64,000 bases of DNA from Oreocharis arfaki (taxonomy: Eukaryota; Chordata; Aves; Passeriformes; Paramythiidae). Made by a program: the position numbers and the translations under genes. Below are positions 35,685 through 49,900 of the stretch, in pieces; the stretch's first letter is position 1, and each line of letters opens with the position of its first letter. The notes under the pieces were generated by a model, which worked only from the letters and a program-made list of their open reading frames with translations, searched no databases and was not told the origin of the DNA. Where the stretch lies: the NCBI GenBank assembly GCA_013398015.1, contig VZRR01010431.1, positions 186,001-250,000 on the forward strand. The letters are read 5' to 3'.

Positions 35685-38600
35685 CAAAGAATTGCTTGCA
35701 CCTGGTAGGTTAATACAACGATCATTTTGCAAAATCATTAGCCTATGGAACCATACAATCAAAACTATGGTAAACATTAACCAAGGAAAGGAGTAAGAAA
35801 CTACACTTCATTGATCTAAGGACCCACAAATTAATGAACCACACCAGTTATGCCAACTTTTCTCCGGATTTGGAAAGTAGCCCTGAGTTCATGGGGCAGA
35901 GTATAACTTCAGGGTCACCAACCACCAGGAACCACTGGAGGGATCCCTGAGAAAAGGGAACACATGTGCTGATAGGAAGAAATACATGCTAATGACTCTG
36001 AGTAAATGGTTATCACAGGCACATTTCTTCTGGGAAAACTTATGAATATGTATGTTAAAAACAGTACAGGAACAGAAGCCTTTTCTGTCTTCAGCATGCA
36101 CAATACTACAGAGGAAGTATTCCCTCATGCATCCAGCACTGAATAAAGAATTCCTGCTTCTTAATGCTACATTGGTGTTAAGGAGTTCTTTTTATCAGTT
36201 TTTGGTAACAATTTTTTTTATTTAGAAGACTGCCCGAAACTCTTAAACTGCTTTGAAAATAGCAACTAATAGGGAATTTTTTAGGGTTATTCAATCCGTT
36301 TTTACTAACATGCTCCAAGTAAATTCATGCAGGTCTATGTGGTAGGAGCATGTTGCAGCACAGCTGAGAAACACAGGCACGAGATGAAACTGTGCCCAGA
36401 GACATCAGAGGAACAGTAGTAAAGGGCAGAGAAATCAAGGATCCAGAATCTCATCACAGCCATGTCTAGGGTAAAGCCCACCACATATGCTAATGACAGA
36501 GAGATGATAATGGAAAATGGGTCAAAAAAAAGAAATAATCCTGTAACATAACAGAAGATAGTTGAATTCCTTCCTTTAAAAATTCTTCCAGATAATAGCT
36601 GGCATGCTGCAATTTATGACACTAAAACTCATGGAGACACTAAGATGCAAACTGAACATGTACTAGGTTTATTAAGCTGCGCTCAAAAAAAAAAAAACAC
36701 CAAACATCATTTGGGGGAATTAAAAGAAGAGCAAAATGTTCAAGTGTTTAAAATACCTGACTTCTTGGAAATACAATCAAGAGAGCTCTGCTGTTGTAGC
36801 AGTATATTTATTATGAGGCTAGTCCCAGTGGATGAAAAGGTTAAATGTCTGAGCCACTGTGAGAATTACAGGAGGCAGGAAACTATTCCATTAGATCCCA
36901 AGATAATTATGTTTCACTGCTGACCCTGGCAATGCAGCACAGAATGCAAATACTAGAATGACAGCACACAGCAACCCTCCCTGACAAAGAATAGGTGTAT
37001 TTGGGAAAAAAAACCAGGGATTTGAGCTTTTAACTTCAGTGAAATATCACATAGGAAGGTCTTGGGTTTTGTCAAGGTCAGAGCAAGAAGACAATATTTT
37101 CTGTAAAAACACAATAATGCCACTTGTTGAAAGCTCCAATGGTCTGGGCTTCCCAGGACAAAACCACTGAAAAATCACAGGAAAATGTGGCAAGATATCA
37201 TCTTGTGATACCAGCATAAAATTTGCTTCTATTCTGAGATTATGTGCACAACATGGAGCAAGGTTTTATATGTCCTGAGGTATGCAGAAGATTAGACCAA
37301 ACTGTTGTAACAATTATTAAAAACTGGATGATTCTCAGTTGTAACTTGCATTGCTGGAAGCATTTCCTACATAAAAGATCTCAAACAGCAGCACAGAGAA
37401 GTGCATTTCTAATGCAAAAGTAATTTATGAGCCTTCTTTTAGAAAGGTTACCAATGACAGCAATCCTGTCCAGCAACACTAATTTCTTGCTGTGGAAGAA
37501 GGTAAGTTAAATACCTGGGAACATGTTACTCACTTGATCTCTCTAAGAAACAGCAGCACTGCACATTAAAAAGAAAAGAAAGAGGGGAATGAAAAAAAAA
37601 AACCCAAAGAGACAAATAAAGAAAAGCACATTTTTCATTTCTGCTCTGACAGAAGTAACTAGTTATAAACTTTTGCTTTCCTTGTTTCACTGGAAGGTAG
37701 CTGGAAAGCAATCTACATGATTGAGTGCTACAGAATTATCTGGGGAGTGGTAGCCTGGCCAGTAACACCCAGCAAATACAGATTGAAATGTCTCCATCCT
37801 TTCTCTTGTCTCAGAAAAAGGGCAAAATAAAGTCTCAGTTAGAAGCACAGCCACAGAAGATGGAGGAAATTCAAAGAGCTAGAACAGAAACACCTAATGT
37901 GAATCCCATCTTGCAGGACTTTGTCTTGGAGCGTGCAGTACACGCTCTCCCCTCACACCACTGGAACAGATACAACCCAAGTGCAAAAAACATCTGACAG
38001 AGCATATTATTAAATACAGAAGAGCCAGGGATCATGAGCAAAGCAGAAATGAGCAAACTATTACTGAAATAAAACTATATGGCAATCGAGTTAGAACTGT
38101 ACCAAATTTCATTAAGCGTTTAAGCATGGAGACATGAGTGATTTGCAATGGAAGGGTAAAATATAGATCAAAATCAAATTGCTGAAGGAACCAGAATAAT
38201 AGATGATGGGGTTGGGCTCAATTCAGAAATACAAGCTAATCCAATAACTAAAAATGAGCTAATAAGATGGACTTGATGAGTCCTGCAGTGCTTTAAAGGC
38301 TTTGCTATATCATCAAGATTGCCTTAACGCCATACATCCCTCAGATCTCACATTTTCTTACTGCTCTTCACAAAAAAAGTGACTGCTGGGAACTGTAGCA
38401 GCATTTGTGCTCAAGAACAAGAGGGAACATAATTAAAATGAAGACAGCTTCAGAGTAACAGTGTAAGAAGGATGAAGTCACCTTTTAAAGCTGACCATTA
38501 CCCCAGCAGACTTAGGGAGCTCTCTTGTGTGAACTTACAGATAATTTCTGAAAGATTGAAACATTTTACAGGAAGACTGAGATGAACTTTTGCATGCTTT

Positions 38601-41169
38601 TTTAAAAAGGATGAAGAAGAGCCTGTTCAAGTGATATTCTGTTGTAATGAAGGCCTAGAGACCAAAGCAAAATCTATGGATGAAGAGTGAACCAAAACAA
38701 AAATATGTAGACTAACCTACATTGAAATTCTGGGCATGTCCTTAAATGATACCAGAAACTGAAACACTGGGTAACATCTAGCAGCAACCAGCAGGATGGG
38801 GAGAAGATACAGCCAAGATAAGAAACCAGGGCTTTGGTGAAGAGTCTCAGTGAAAACTGAGGGATGTGAAATACCAAAGGTACTATTGTTACAGGCCAAA
38901 AACCCCCACAAACCTTTATGATCAAATGAAGATAGCAGTAATGTACCAAAGGGGATGAGAAGGGCTACAGAGACAGAAGATGCAGATCATGAGCACATGT
39001 GAAGGTGTCACAGCTACTAAAAGGGAAAAAAAAAATACCACCACCAACAGGTAATTAGCAAGGGAAAAGACCATTGCATGTTCAAATAAAGACAGATTCA
39101 AAGGAGCACAACAAGCCAGCCCAAGCAGATGATTTTTATATGATCAATATTTTGATGCTGATTTAGCTAACAGATGTCCATGAAAGAGGTTAGGGAGAAA
39201 CAGATTTCTGTGATTTACTAAAATTGGGCAATAGTGCCCAACCCAAAAGAAACAGAAAGGTGGGAGGGTCAAAGTGAATGTACTTGTAACTGGTCAAGCC
39301 CCACAGTGCCCATACAGATATCTAACAGGAGCTGGAGGGACTGCAGTTTATTAGAGAAAGCAGCTCAGGCAGCAGCCCTGCATCAGACACAGCTCTGCAG
39401 TCTGGTCAGTGCTGCAGCAGGCAGGAGATAGAATCCTAAATACACAGAATAGTCCCACATCCAACAGAACAAGCCCTAAACCTTTCCACCTCACAAACAG
39501 TTTCACTTGCAGCTAAATCACTATGACCACATTAGCCAAACATCAGCTTTTAAATTCAACAGGAGAAAATTACTATGAAGTTTTATTGCCTGTATTTAAC
39601 AGCAAATTGAGAAAATTAATGCAACAGTCTCTTCCAGCCTTCAGATTTCTTCTTATCTGAGCATTCCTGGCCTTTTAAAAACATACCTGAATAAAGCTCA
39701 TTATCCTTCCTCTTTTCATAAATTTAACACTGAAGAACCTACACTGGTAACTACAGAGTTGATTCCAATTAACTGAAAGTCACAGTTCAATATCATAATT
39801 ATTCTGACACTGTCACTATCTTCAAAAACATATCTTTTAGCTGAGATATTAAGATAACTCACCAGCAAAGAATGCTTTCCATGTAGAAATCTGTTATCAT
39901 CCATGAGTTTCACAGAAAAGAGTAAAAAGTTAGACAGGAGTTACAAGTTATGCAAAAAGAAACAAGAAACTATATTGTAAAGGCAGGAAAACTTCCTATG
40001 TAACCACAATCACTTTGCATGACCTCTCTGCGTGCATCAGTCCTCTCCAATACTCGACTAAGTTAATTATTCATTAGCCAAAAAAAATTCTTCTTCCTCC
40101 TCAGATAGCTGAAACTTACAGATAGCACTTCAGTATGAATAAATAATAACATTGACAGGAATAGGGAGTTCACACGGTCAGGAGAATGGTGGAAATAGAT
40201 CAATGCTCAATTTATACACTAAGAAGATACCACAGCAATCATGGCTCTATACATCACCACATCATTTTGGAAACGGTTTTCAGTACTGAAGACAATACCC
40301 AACATTTTTCAAAGAGCAGCAAGCATCCACACTTATATGCTTCAAATTTTAAAAGCCAGGCAGTCAGTGCTTTCGAAGTATCAAAGTCCCCTGGAAGCTG
40401 GTTTCAAACTGGGCACTCATAAGTAATTCATTGCTTTTGTTATTTTGGAAGCTTCCTGGAAAGGTTAATGCTAGTTAGTATTTCCCCTCAAAAAATGAAG
40501 CAGAAACCCTTCTCTATCTAGGACATTTCATACTTTTAAATGCAAAAAACATACTAACCTTTCAAGTTTGAAGAGCATGGAGTCTGGGATCCGGTGAAGG
40601 GAAAAAAATCCAAATCCCTTCCCCACACTCATTTTGACAATTTGTGGCTGTGTAAACACTTCTTTAGTTCTCAAAAGAGGTGATTCTATTATCATACCCG
40701 GATTTTGTTGTTCAAGTTATCAAATAGGATACGGCAGTGTTAATGTTTTCAACCTGGTTGCTTAATTTGCTATGGAACTTCTGTTAAGGGCAGTCCCAAA
40801 ACAGAAGGTTTTAGCCTGTTTTTAACTAGACATGCTGTAAGCATTATTAATGGCAGTGACAGCAAATTGCAAATCTTTACACTCTAAAGGAACAGTTATA
40901 TGCTCTTTTTAACTGAGATAGCAAAAACCATTTTGCTTAAAAAGAAAATAAGCCAGAAACTTTACATTCTCTCTGACTACAAAAAAATTTTACTTTGTAA
41001 GTAGTATGTGTGTGTACAAGTCACCAGCTGATGCTGCAATTATGCATTTTTACTGACTTTCCAAAATGCTTCAGAAAACCCACATAAATCTTGGAGGGCA
41101 AATCACATATCAGGAAAGACAGAAATGCTATTGTGATTCTCTGTTGCAAGAGTTGTGGTCTCAGTAGGC

Positions 41170-41186
41170 AAAAAAAAAAAAAAAAA
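41170..41186 (+). repeat. Poly(A) run, 17 bases
   Basis: Uninterrupted A17 followed by an A/C-rich stretch (ccacaccaaaacaaccc). No mobile element was recognised. Confidence 0.9.
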
Positions 41187-42119
41187 CCACACCAAAACAA
41201 CCCAGTAAAACCCAGCCAATTTTAATGCTGCTGAAATAGCCTCACTATTTGCAGAAAATATCCCTGGTTTTCTCCCAAAGTACTGTGGATGTCATCTGTG
41301 ACTATTACTCAAACCATAAGGGTTAGTGCATTTCTATACACAGAACCTAAATCGGCAAACCCTACTACAGAGAGCAGTTCTGAGATAAACTAATTAGATT
41401 TTAAGCTGCTAAAACACTGACAGTGAGTGATGGCCTGGCTGCTTGCCCTATTATTTCTGCTGAACCAGAAAGAAACCCTCATGTTAATAACAGTACATTA
41501 CTAGAAGTGTTTAAAGATAAGACACTACCTGTAATAAGGAGGTCCCATTAGAGCAATCTTAAAGTGCTTTACAAAGGTCCCTGAAAGATCAGCAGATGAC
41601 AGGGTGTGCTAAAAGCCAGCACTGCTGACATTCACTCAGTTTATTGTGAAGGACAGCGTTGAAATCACAAAGTTGCCCAAAAGCTACTATTCATATGTAG
41701 AATAAGCAGAAATCATAAGGAAGACCCAGTCAGTTTTCCAAAACCCAGTTTAACACATGTAATAAGGGGCTACATGTTCCACGTAGGTTTTGTTTGATAT
41801 GGGTTTTTTTAAGGCAGTTCTTCATTTACAAGATACCAGAGCTTCCACCACTGATCTTTGGGCATTATTCAGTAAAGTAACACAGAGTCTCTTTTCCATT
41901 AAGTTTCTCCTGCATTAAGTCTCCTTTATTTTCATTTCAAGTAGTTCACCAAGAAGGTAATAAGTAATAGTCATGAGGAAAGCAGGATGGGGAAAAAATA
42001 AATTATATTTTGTCCTTGAATGTTTTATCACAAGTCTTTGCCATATCTTCAGCAGTCACAAAATCAGAGCCTAAAAAAACTATCATTACTTTAAATGCTA
42101 CATAATGCTACTACAACAT

Positions 42120-42153
42120 TATACTTACATATACACACCCCCATGTAAGTATA
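42120..42153 (+). repeat. Perfect inverted repeat, 11-bp stem, 12-nt loop
   Basis: TATACTTACAT and ATGTAAGTATA pair fully around the loop atacacaccccc. It is AT-rich and could extrude as a hairpin. No wider element with these ends was seen. Confidence 0.9.
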
Positions 42154-45100
42154 TTTATAGAAGGCATAAAAGATGTTAATGCCAAAAGCCTAAACCCACT
42201 AATAGAACAGAGTTCCAGGGGTGCCAGCTACAGACTTGCCTCACTTTCCTGACTAGGATTGCAAATAAATTATTTATTTTTTAAAATAGGCTACTTGGCT
42301 GAATATATACATTTTGACTGTTATTTTCTATCTCTTCACAGACAAGGATCAATAGCATTGGCCCAAATTTCTTCTCAGCATTTGTGACCACGGCGAGAGA
42401 ACCCAGATCTCCATGGTCCCATGGGAAAGATCTGTAAGATCAGTTGTAAGGCAGCAGGAAGGACAACAAACAAATAATCAGGAAATGCTATGGGAGATGG
42501 GAGGGAAGAGAAGAAGTGAACCTCAGTGCTGTAAGACAGAGATCTTTTCAGATCCCCAACCTTCCCACTACTGTGACAGCTGCTCAGAGCAGGACTAGTC
42601 CTAATTTTGGAGTACACAAGATAGACAGCACTGTAAGAACCCCAAATGAGCTTCGACTTCAAAAGAAAGGTTCACCAAATTTACCTTCATATATTTGCCT
42701 TCCCCATTTGCTCGCTGTTAGCACATCTAACATCCATTTTGTGAGAAGAGCAAATTGCTTGTCCAGGATGCACAGACTATTCCATGGCAATAGCAATTAA
42801 TCTCCTGGCATGGCAGAGACAGCAGCATATTTGTGCATCCTAACACCTCGATCAATTTTATTGACCAAAGCTGCTGCCCCTTCTAAAACTACATCTGAAG
42901 GAAATATCCTGGGCTGCTTCTTTACACCAGATACCTCTTTAGCATGGATTACTCATGATTTTTGAGGCAAAATAAGGGATGAGGCTCAAACACTTAAAGT
43001 CACATTTCGTCATCCAGAAAAGCATCCTCAACTCTTCAGAGAGATGGGGAGCCAGGCAGCACATGAGATGCTGACACAGATAGCTAAAGGAAATTCAGTT
43101 TCAAGGCTAGTTAGGTTTCACCTTTCATTTTAGCCTATTGAAAAGCACTGAAGAACTACATTTCTGAAAACATATGAGAAGAAAAAAAAAAAGAAGAAGA
43201 AAAACACTCAGTAATTCTAAGCACATTTCTAAGAATTGCAGACCAATTTTCTGCTTCCACTGATGAAATGTCACTCAATTCCTGCATGCCAAGGAGTTCA
43301 CATGAAGCTGAAACTTAAGTCTGGAATCTCACAGCACACTAGGTAAAATGAAAAGCTCCTACAAAGATGATCATTCTCCTACGTTAAAACTGCACCTGGT
43401 ATCTGGGTCAGCTAGAAAATTATCACATACAACATATGCCCACAGTGCCAGCACGGTGGGCAAGCGAGCCTGCAATCTGTCATTTTAACACTAAAAATAA
43501 AAACGTCTTTGACAAAAAAAAACTTCAGGTATTTTGCTTTCCATTAACTGTCCCTTCTTTCCCTTGCTAGGAGCCAATTAGAGACTCATCAATTATATTT
43601 TCAAGCTGCTTTGTGATAAGTGTACTTTCACACCTAATTACTCTGCTTACTCTATCAGCCAGAAAACATCTCATTTCCTTTTGCAGGTACCCTCTGGGTT
43701 TATTCACAATATCTTCTGTAATGGTCTGGGCCTGAATTTATCTTCCCTGACTAAACAAGCTGGTTTGAATCGCCTATCCTTTTCTATCTATTATTTCAAA
43801 ATGTCTTTCCTATTATTCCATGGAGGTTTCATGCCTGCACAGTCTGGATTTTCTGAGCATCAAATTGACAGCATCAGATTCTTCAAGGTTTGGGGAGTAT
43901 TTTTTGTTTTCCTTGTATACATCAGCAGCATCCTAAAAAAAAAAAAACCCCAAGCTGAAATGCTATAAATAGGTGCTTTATGACAATGGTAAGGAATACT
44001 TTTCAATATTTATAAATATTGCTATGTGTGGATATGTGTATATATATGTAGGAATTATAAATGGAGATTTTACTGCAGTGAGAGCACACAAACAGATTTA
44101 AAGTAGCTGGATCTTGGACTTAATCGAGGTGTGAGAGGGAGACAGGGGAAGGGCTGCCTTTAAGAACTCCCCTCCCTGCTTGGATTCAGTCCAAGTCAAC
44201 AGCCTGTAACATAAAGTAGCCTAATGAAATACTAAAGATTCTTTTCCACACATATTAAGCATGGATTGCTTTTAACTTCTTTTGGGGAAAAAAAAAAATC
44301 ATACAGCTAATCTACAGAACAACCATACTTGGATATTATATCCTGCACATTTCAAGCTCATTTTATAGTTGGTGCTTCTGACTTCTATAGTTATTTGCTT
44401 TACTGTGTTAAATAATACATTTTTCATTAAAGAAAAAAAAAGCCACAACAAAGAAGAAGTGTTTTCCCTCCCACTCACTCCCCTACGCAGTTTATTCATT
44501 CAGCAGTCCTGGAAATTCAGTGGGGAATTATCAGCCTTCTGTTCAGCTACAGACCAGCTCCAGGGACACAAGTAGGAGGGGGGAAAAAAAAAAGCAGCTG
44601 TGAATTGTGGCTGCCATCAATACCAAACCTGACTGAAACACCTTCCTGATAAATTGCAGAAAATAAGATAAGATGGAAAGAAAATTATTTTCTCTACCAA
44701 TAAATGCTAAAGAAATAAGATGTCAAAGACAACCTGGTACTTCAGTGAATCAGGCAGTTTAAAATAAGCTCTGTATGACTTAAGAAATCAAACCAATTGT
44801 TCTGAATCCAAAATACTACAAGGAATACTGCACATACCTTTGTGCTAAAGGAACAGAGGGCACAGCCTCACCTCTGCCAGGGGAGGAAGGCCAGCCTGTG
44901 ATATTTGTCAGCCCCCTGCTTCCCACCTGGTGCCTTGGCCATGGGTGGACTATGGAGCACCTCCAGATAGAGGAGAGGATACTGATCCAGCTGCTTAGAT
45001 CTCCAGGAAGAAATGTTTATAGAATCACACAGAAATTAAGGAAGAACCAGTCACTGAACCTAAAGCAGCCTGGAGAGGCGCCTCCTCAGGCAGCCACAGG

Positions 45101-46588
45101 AGACCCATGGTCCAAGGAACAGACTGACCTATTGCACTGGGAAAAGCTGCAGCCACCAAGAACATCCTCCGGGCTCCAAGGAAAGAGTGAGCATGAAGTG
45201 CCACCCACAGATAAAAACCTGGCACGACATGAATATGCCCAAAGTACAATTTCTCAGCTAAGAAGCCTGGGCAAAGAAGACTTGCCTTTTTCTTCTTTGG
45301 TTTGAGGGGTTTTTTTGCCATATGTTCTGAGATTTCATTTTTTTACATTATCCCAGAAAGAAAGAGAAAAGCTACATTGTAAGTGACATAAAAGCCTTTC
45401 TTAGAGCTCTTTACTGTAAGAGACAGGCTGTCCTTGTATCAGCCTCCACCAAAAGGATGAGGTCTGTGAGAATACCCCGATGGCACACAGCAAAGTGAGA
45501 TATAAAACACTGTCCAGTGCCATACAGATGCACCCAGTTAGCTGGGAATGAGCTAGCTCAGGCACCAAAATGAGTGTGAGCTTTGCTTGGTATACTGCTT
45601 CCCTTCAAATTCCGATGTTTGCAGGTTCTTGGGTAAATTAGTTTTCAAGTAAATGATAAAACCTACAGGTTTTCATACCTACAGCCTGCATTTACAGGGC
45701 TCAGGGTAAGGAATATATGGATTTTGAGACAACTAACCTTAGAAAAGGAAATGCATCTGTCCACCCGAAGTCATTGATGCTACAGAGCCGCTGAAGGTAA
45801 TGGCAAGGAAAAAACAAGATAATTTAACGATGTCTCTAACAAATCTTTTCCAACTCACTCCAGAAAGCCAAGACAAAAGGCTAGAATTAAGCCAGGCAAA
45901 TGTTCCTCCTACATGAGAAAATATCCCTGCCAAAAAATGGATTTCATAGTCATATGACCTTTATCCAACGCAAGAAACCAGAATATCTGCCCATGCTATG
46001 TCTTCATTGCTTATTCAAGGCTATTTTTACCATGCTTCTTATACATTGCTATCTTGGAATAGAGATTTACCCATAGGGTTCTGAGATTCCAGAGAATCAA
46101 TTTAGATAAGAAGTTTCCTGCATTTCTCTTCTTCTGATTTACCAAAATAAGGGCATTAGTTTAATATTGGTACCCAAGTAGGACAGACAAAGACTCTCTA
46201 ATAGGAAAGTGTATGTTTATTTCCAGCACTGGGCAGCTGCGTGGGATAGCTCCCTAATACGCAGAGCAAAACAAAAAAACAATACAGAGTCTATTTATCT
46301 GCAAAAGTTCTAAATATTCAAAATACAAATGCATATTTACTACATTGACACCTCCCATTCTCCGCTTCGTATGGTAATTGGCTAAGAAGCCATTAAGCAT
46401 GTGTGGTTTGCTCCCTGAATTGAGTCGGTGGTCCCATTGTTTGGGGAGAGGTCGTAGATGATGAAGTAAAACTCTTCTCCCTCGCCTTGACCTTTCTGCC
46501 TCTCTGGTTTTCGAAAATACATATTACCCTCAGAGGACCTCCAGTTCCTGCCTTCATTACTTCTGAATGGGTTTTCAAATGGAAAAAT

Positions 46589-46619
46589 TAGTAATTATCT
46601 ATATAGTAATTATCTATAT
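46589..46619 (+). repeat. Tandem duplication, 15 bp x 2
   Basis: The unit gtaattatctatata occurs twice in a row. It is AT-rich, short and probably formed by slippage. Confidence 0.85.
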
Positions 46620-49460
46620 TTCTTTAGATCTATTAATCAGTGTTTTCTGTTTCTCATTCTAGGCACAGCTGAACAAATATAAGATGACAAGAAATCAGTT
46701 ACATCTTAAAAGCTTATTTCAGGCCTAAGTCTCTAACTAATCATTAACTCTTTAATTAACCCCAGCTGGGTCTACTTATTAAATCTATTTTAACTAATTT
46801 CAACAAAGCTCACCTTTAACTAAAATCTTAATTTCTTTCTAAAAACTCCGTGTTTCGCTTCCAGGTACCTCTAAGAATTTTGCTGTGGAGTGAATTTAAG
46901 TCAATTCACATCAAGACTATATTTAGGTTAGTTACTCATTCACTCCTTAAAAGAAGTAATTTCAGAGCTGTGAGGCATCCCTGCATCATGCACTCAGAGC
47001 CACTCACAAGCTCTCATTTAGGAAGTTGCATTATGTGAAACATTATTACACAAATCTAAGAGTTATTGGGATCCACAGATTTTATCTTGCTGTATTTTCC
47101 TTTAGGTCATGAAATAAAGCTTGACTGTGAAAAATTGCTAGGGTCAGGCAACACAGCTTAAGGATTGATTAATTCTTTTCCAGAGGCAGAGTCTCCCAGC
47201 GGGGGAAACATCACCTCTACCTCACCCCTTCCAAAAAATCCCCAACCACAAACAAATATACCCTACCATCGAACAACTTCCCATTAAAGATGTTCCTTCT
47301 CTACTACAGAAACAGCTAACACCTCCTATTCTCTAGATATGATTTACAGATACATTTTTTTGAGATAAACACCTCATTCCTAAAGCAAGCCAGATGCAGC
47401 AATTACTATACTTGCTTAAATAAACACATTGATCTAAGTCTTTAGAGGGAGCTGGATTCATCCCATTGCCTTAGGCCCAGCATTAATCACAGGTGAGGCA
47501 TATATACCCTTCAGAAATCTTGACTATTAACTCTACTTATGCTTTGAATTTGCATAGTGAAACAGCTGCTCAACTCCCCAGCAGCTCAAGATGTAAAAAT
47601 AAGTATATACACATTTATCTTGTAAAATGTTGTCCTGAAGAAGCACATTAGAAAACTTATACATCCTTTATTTTCATCTGTCCTCCCTTTTCCTTTCCCC
47701 CAAATACAACTAATGCTTCTGTCAAACATGATTTTTATCTTAATCAGGACCTAGAGAACGTCAACTATCTTGAAGGACCTCAAGACTAAAGTGGATTCTA
47801 GAAATTTCAGCCCTACCAGAAATTTCAGCTTTCAAATGGAAGGTCAAGACACCTCAGCTGATGTTTTAAGATGCAGATTTACTCTCCTACCCGATAAAAC
47901 ATACAAACTTAATGGCCATATGAAGTGGTGGTGATTTTATTCAGCATGTAAGATGAATGTAAACACCAAAAGAGTTCCCTGCACTGACATTGTCAGCAAT
48001 ATCATTCTTCTTTAAGTGTAAGAAAAGCTTTTCACCCTGAAAGGGTTGAAAAAGGGAGTCAGGTTCACTTCAAGTTATGAAAAACAACAAAAGCAGTGCA
48101 AAAGATTCAGCATTTGTAGAGCAAAAGCAGCAGCACTGCAAAACCTCTTTGAGGAGCCAAAATGGCAACAAGACTGATCCAGCTGGGGTTTTTTGTGGAT
48201 TTTCAATAAAGATGCAAAAGAATTCTCAATCCAGGAAAGCACTTGAGCACGTGGTAACCTTAGCCTGTAAATAAGGCCTCCAGGTTTCCATGGCACTAAT
48301 AACAAAGAGAAATGTTTCATTGGATTAGGACAGAACTCCTTATTTTCTCCTTGCAGCTACTCAAGTAATTATTTCAGGCTGAATAAGGTCTGGGTTACTC
48401 ACAGACAGATTCACTACAACCTGAAAAAAAAGACCAGTCAGATACGCTAACCAATATATCATCATCATGGGTGTTTTTCACAATCCTACAACTGAAAATT
48501 TCTTAGTTATTCCATTTTCAGGGAAACTCACATAACTCTAAATACACCAGTAATACAGTACCATCTACAAACAACCTTTTTTTAAAGTCATTAAATAAAA
48601 GGTGAGGTAACAATTCTGGGTACCTCTATTATAGTCTACCTGTAGCAGTATTTTGGAAGAATCTGATAATGGTCAACTACTTTCAAAACAGCCAGTGTTC
48701 CAACCATGTTTTAGAGACAGTAATATGCAATAATGAATATTTCACAAAAGAAATGGGTTCTTTTCTCCCAGTGAAGCTCAGTGCTCAGTTTAATACAGAG
48801 AAACAAATGCACACCTGCTTTTCACTAAAACTCCATGCCAGTAGCAAATTAGGGAACGATCTCAAAAGACTACGGTATCTCTTTTGACTAATTGAGTTTT
48901 ATTTGCCATCTGCAGCAGTACCAAAAGCATAACTCAGCACAGCTCCAATGATAGAAAAAGCTGAAGTTGTGTAAACATAAAAATTCAAAACAAGTTAATT
49001 TGTTTTCCTCCAGCAACAAATTCAGGAAATGTATAATCCTGAGCAAAACACGCACTCAAGTTTCTACCCAATCTGTCCTACTATGCCATCACAACCAAAG
49101 CCAAGCATAATTTCAGGGTCCTCACTTTTCCTACCAGCCCCAAAAAACTGCAGTTATCTCCCAAAAAAATACCCAGGAGCAGATATGCTAGATGGAAATA
49201 AAAGTGAAACAGACTTTCTTTAAACATTTTATAATGAACCATGTTTATTTAGTTAAGGAACATTTCACTGTGTTATTTCAGCTGGTTTTGATTTAGATCT
49301 GTGTTGGCTGAGTGTCAGTAGAAAACCCTGAGGAACTGCCTCACTGCACCTGCAGAAAGGAACTCCATGGACACACACCCCTCAGAGAACTTCACAGCTG
49401 AAGAACAAAACTCAAAAAAGAACTGTTTAATGGTTGTCACGTAATTAGAGATGAATTAGA

Positions 49461-49900
49461 TGTCATAGAACAAGAAAGATATCTAGAGAGAGTTAAGGAG
49501 TCAAAAGCCTATACACCCCAGAAAACTTGATTAATACACTGCAGGTGCAGTAAGGGTTCCACTTCACAGGCTTGTACACCCCAGAAAACTGAATCAATAG
49601 TAATTGTCTAACTACAGCAAATTTAATAAAGCACTGTTTAGCTGGATAAAACCTGGGGTATGCATTAAACAAAGATAGATGAGATGTTCTGGTAGCAATT
49701 AAAAGAAACAATACACCTATACCACCATGCAAAAAATTGGGCAGACTTTTGGGAGTGTCTATAAAAAAACCTTGGCTGCTATAACAGTGTATATAAATGC
49801 CTAAACATTGTTGTTTCTTTGAACCGGTCTATGGCGAAATAAACTCCTGCTATGTTCCCAATCTTGACTCAAAATTGTTATTAGGAATGTTCATCTGACA
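49461..49900 (+). mobile_element. Probable solo LTR of an avian endogenous retrovirus
   Basis: The segment begins tgtcatagaacaag and ends atgttcatctgaca. These ends form an imperfect inverted repeat with TG...CA termini. Inside are, in retroviral order, a duplicated U3 motif (49510-49535 and 49573-49598, sharing a 16-bp core), a TATA box (tatataaa, 49790-49797) and a poly(A) signal (aataaa, 49838-49843) about 45 bp later. No open frame of note and no adjoining viral genes are seen. No target-site duplication is visible, so the exact ends and family remain uncertain. Confidence 0.6.

Larger units (their letters stand above)
31980..49460. other. Long intronic stretch without recognised genes
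   Basis: About 17.5 kb of AT-rich unique sequence with small direct and inverted repeats listed separately. Its longest open frame, the longest plus-strand frame in the window at 135 codons (44898-45305), has no domain, signal peptide or family likeness that I can see. No interspersed repeat was recognised, which is a long gap for a bird intron this repeat-dotted, but old copies may escape reading by eye. Confidence 0.65.

Noticed and set aside
44898..45305. 135-codon open frame on the plus strand
   Set aside because: It is the longest plus-strand open frame, but it has no recognisable domain, no splice or promoter context, and overlaps a 98-codon frame on the other strand. A chance frame in a locally GC-richer patch is the simpler reading.
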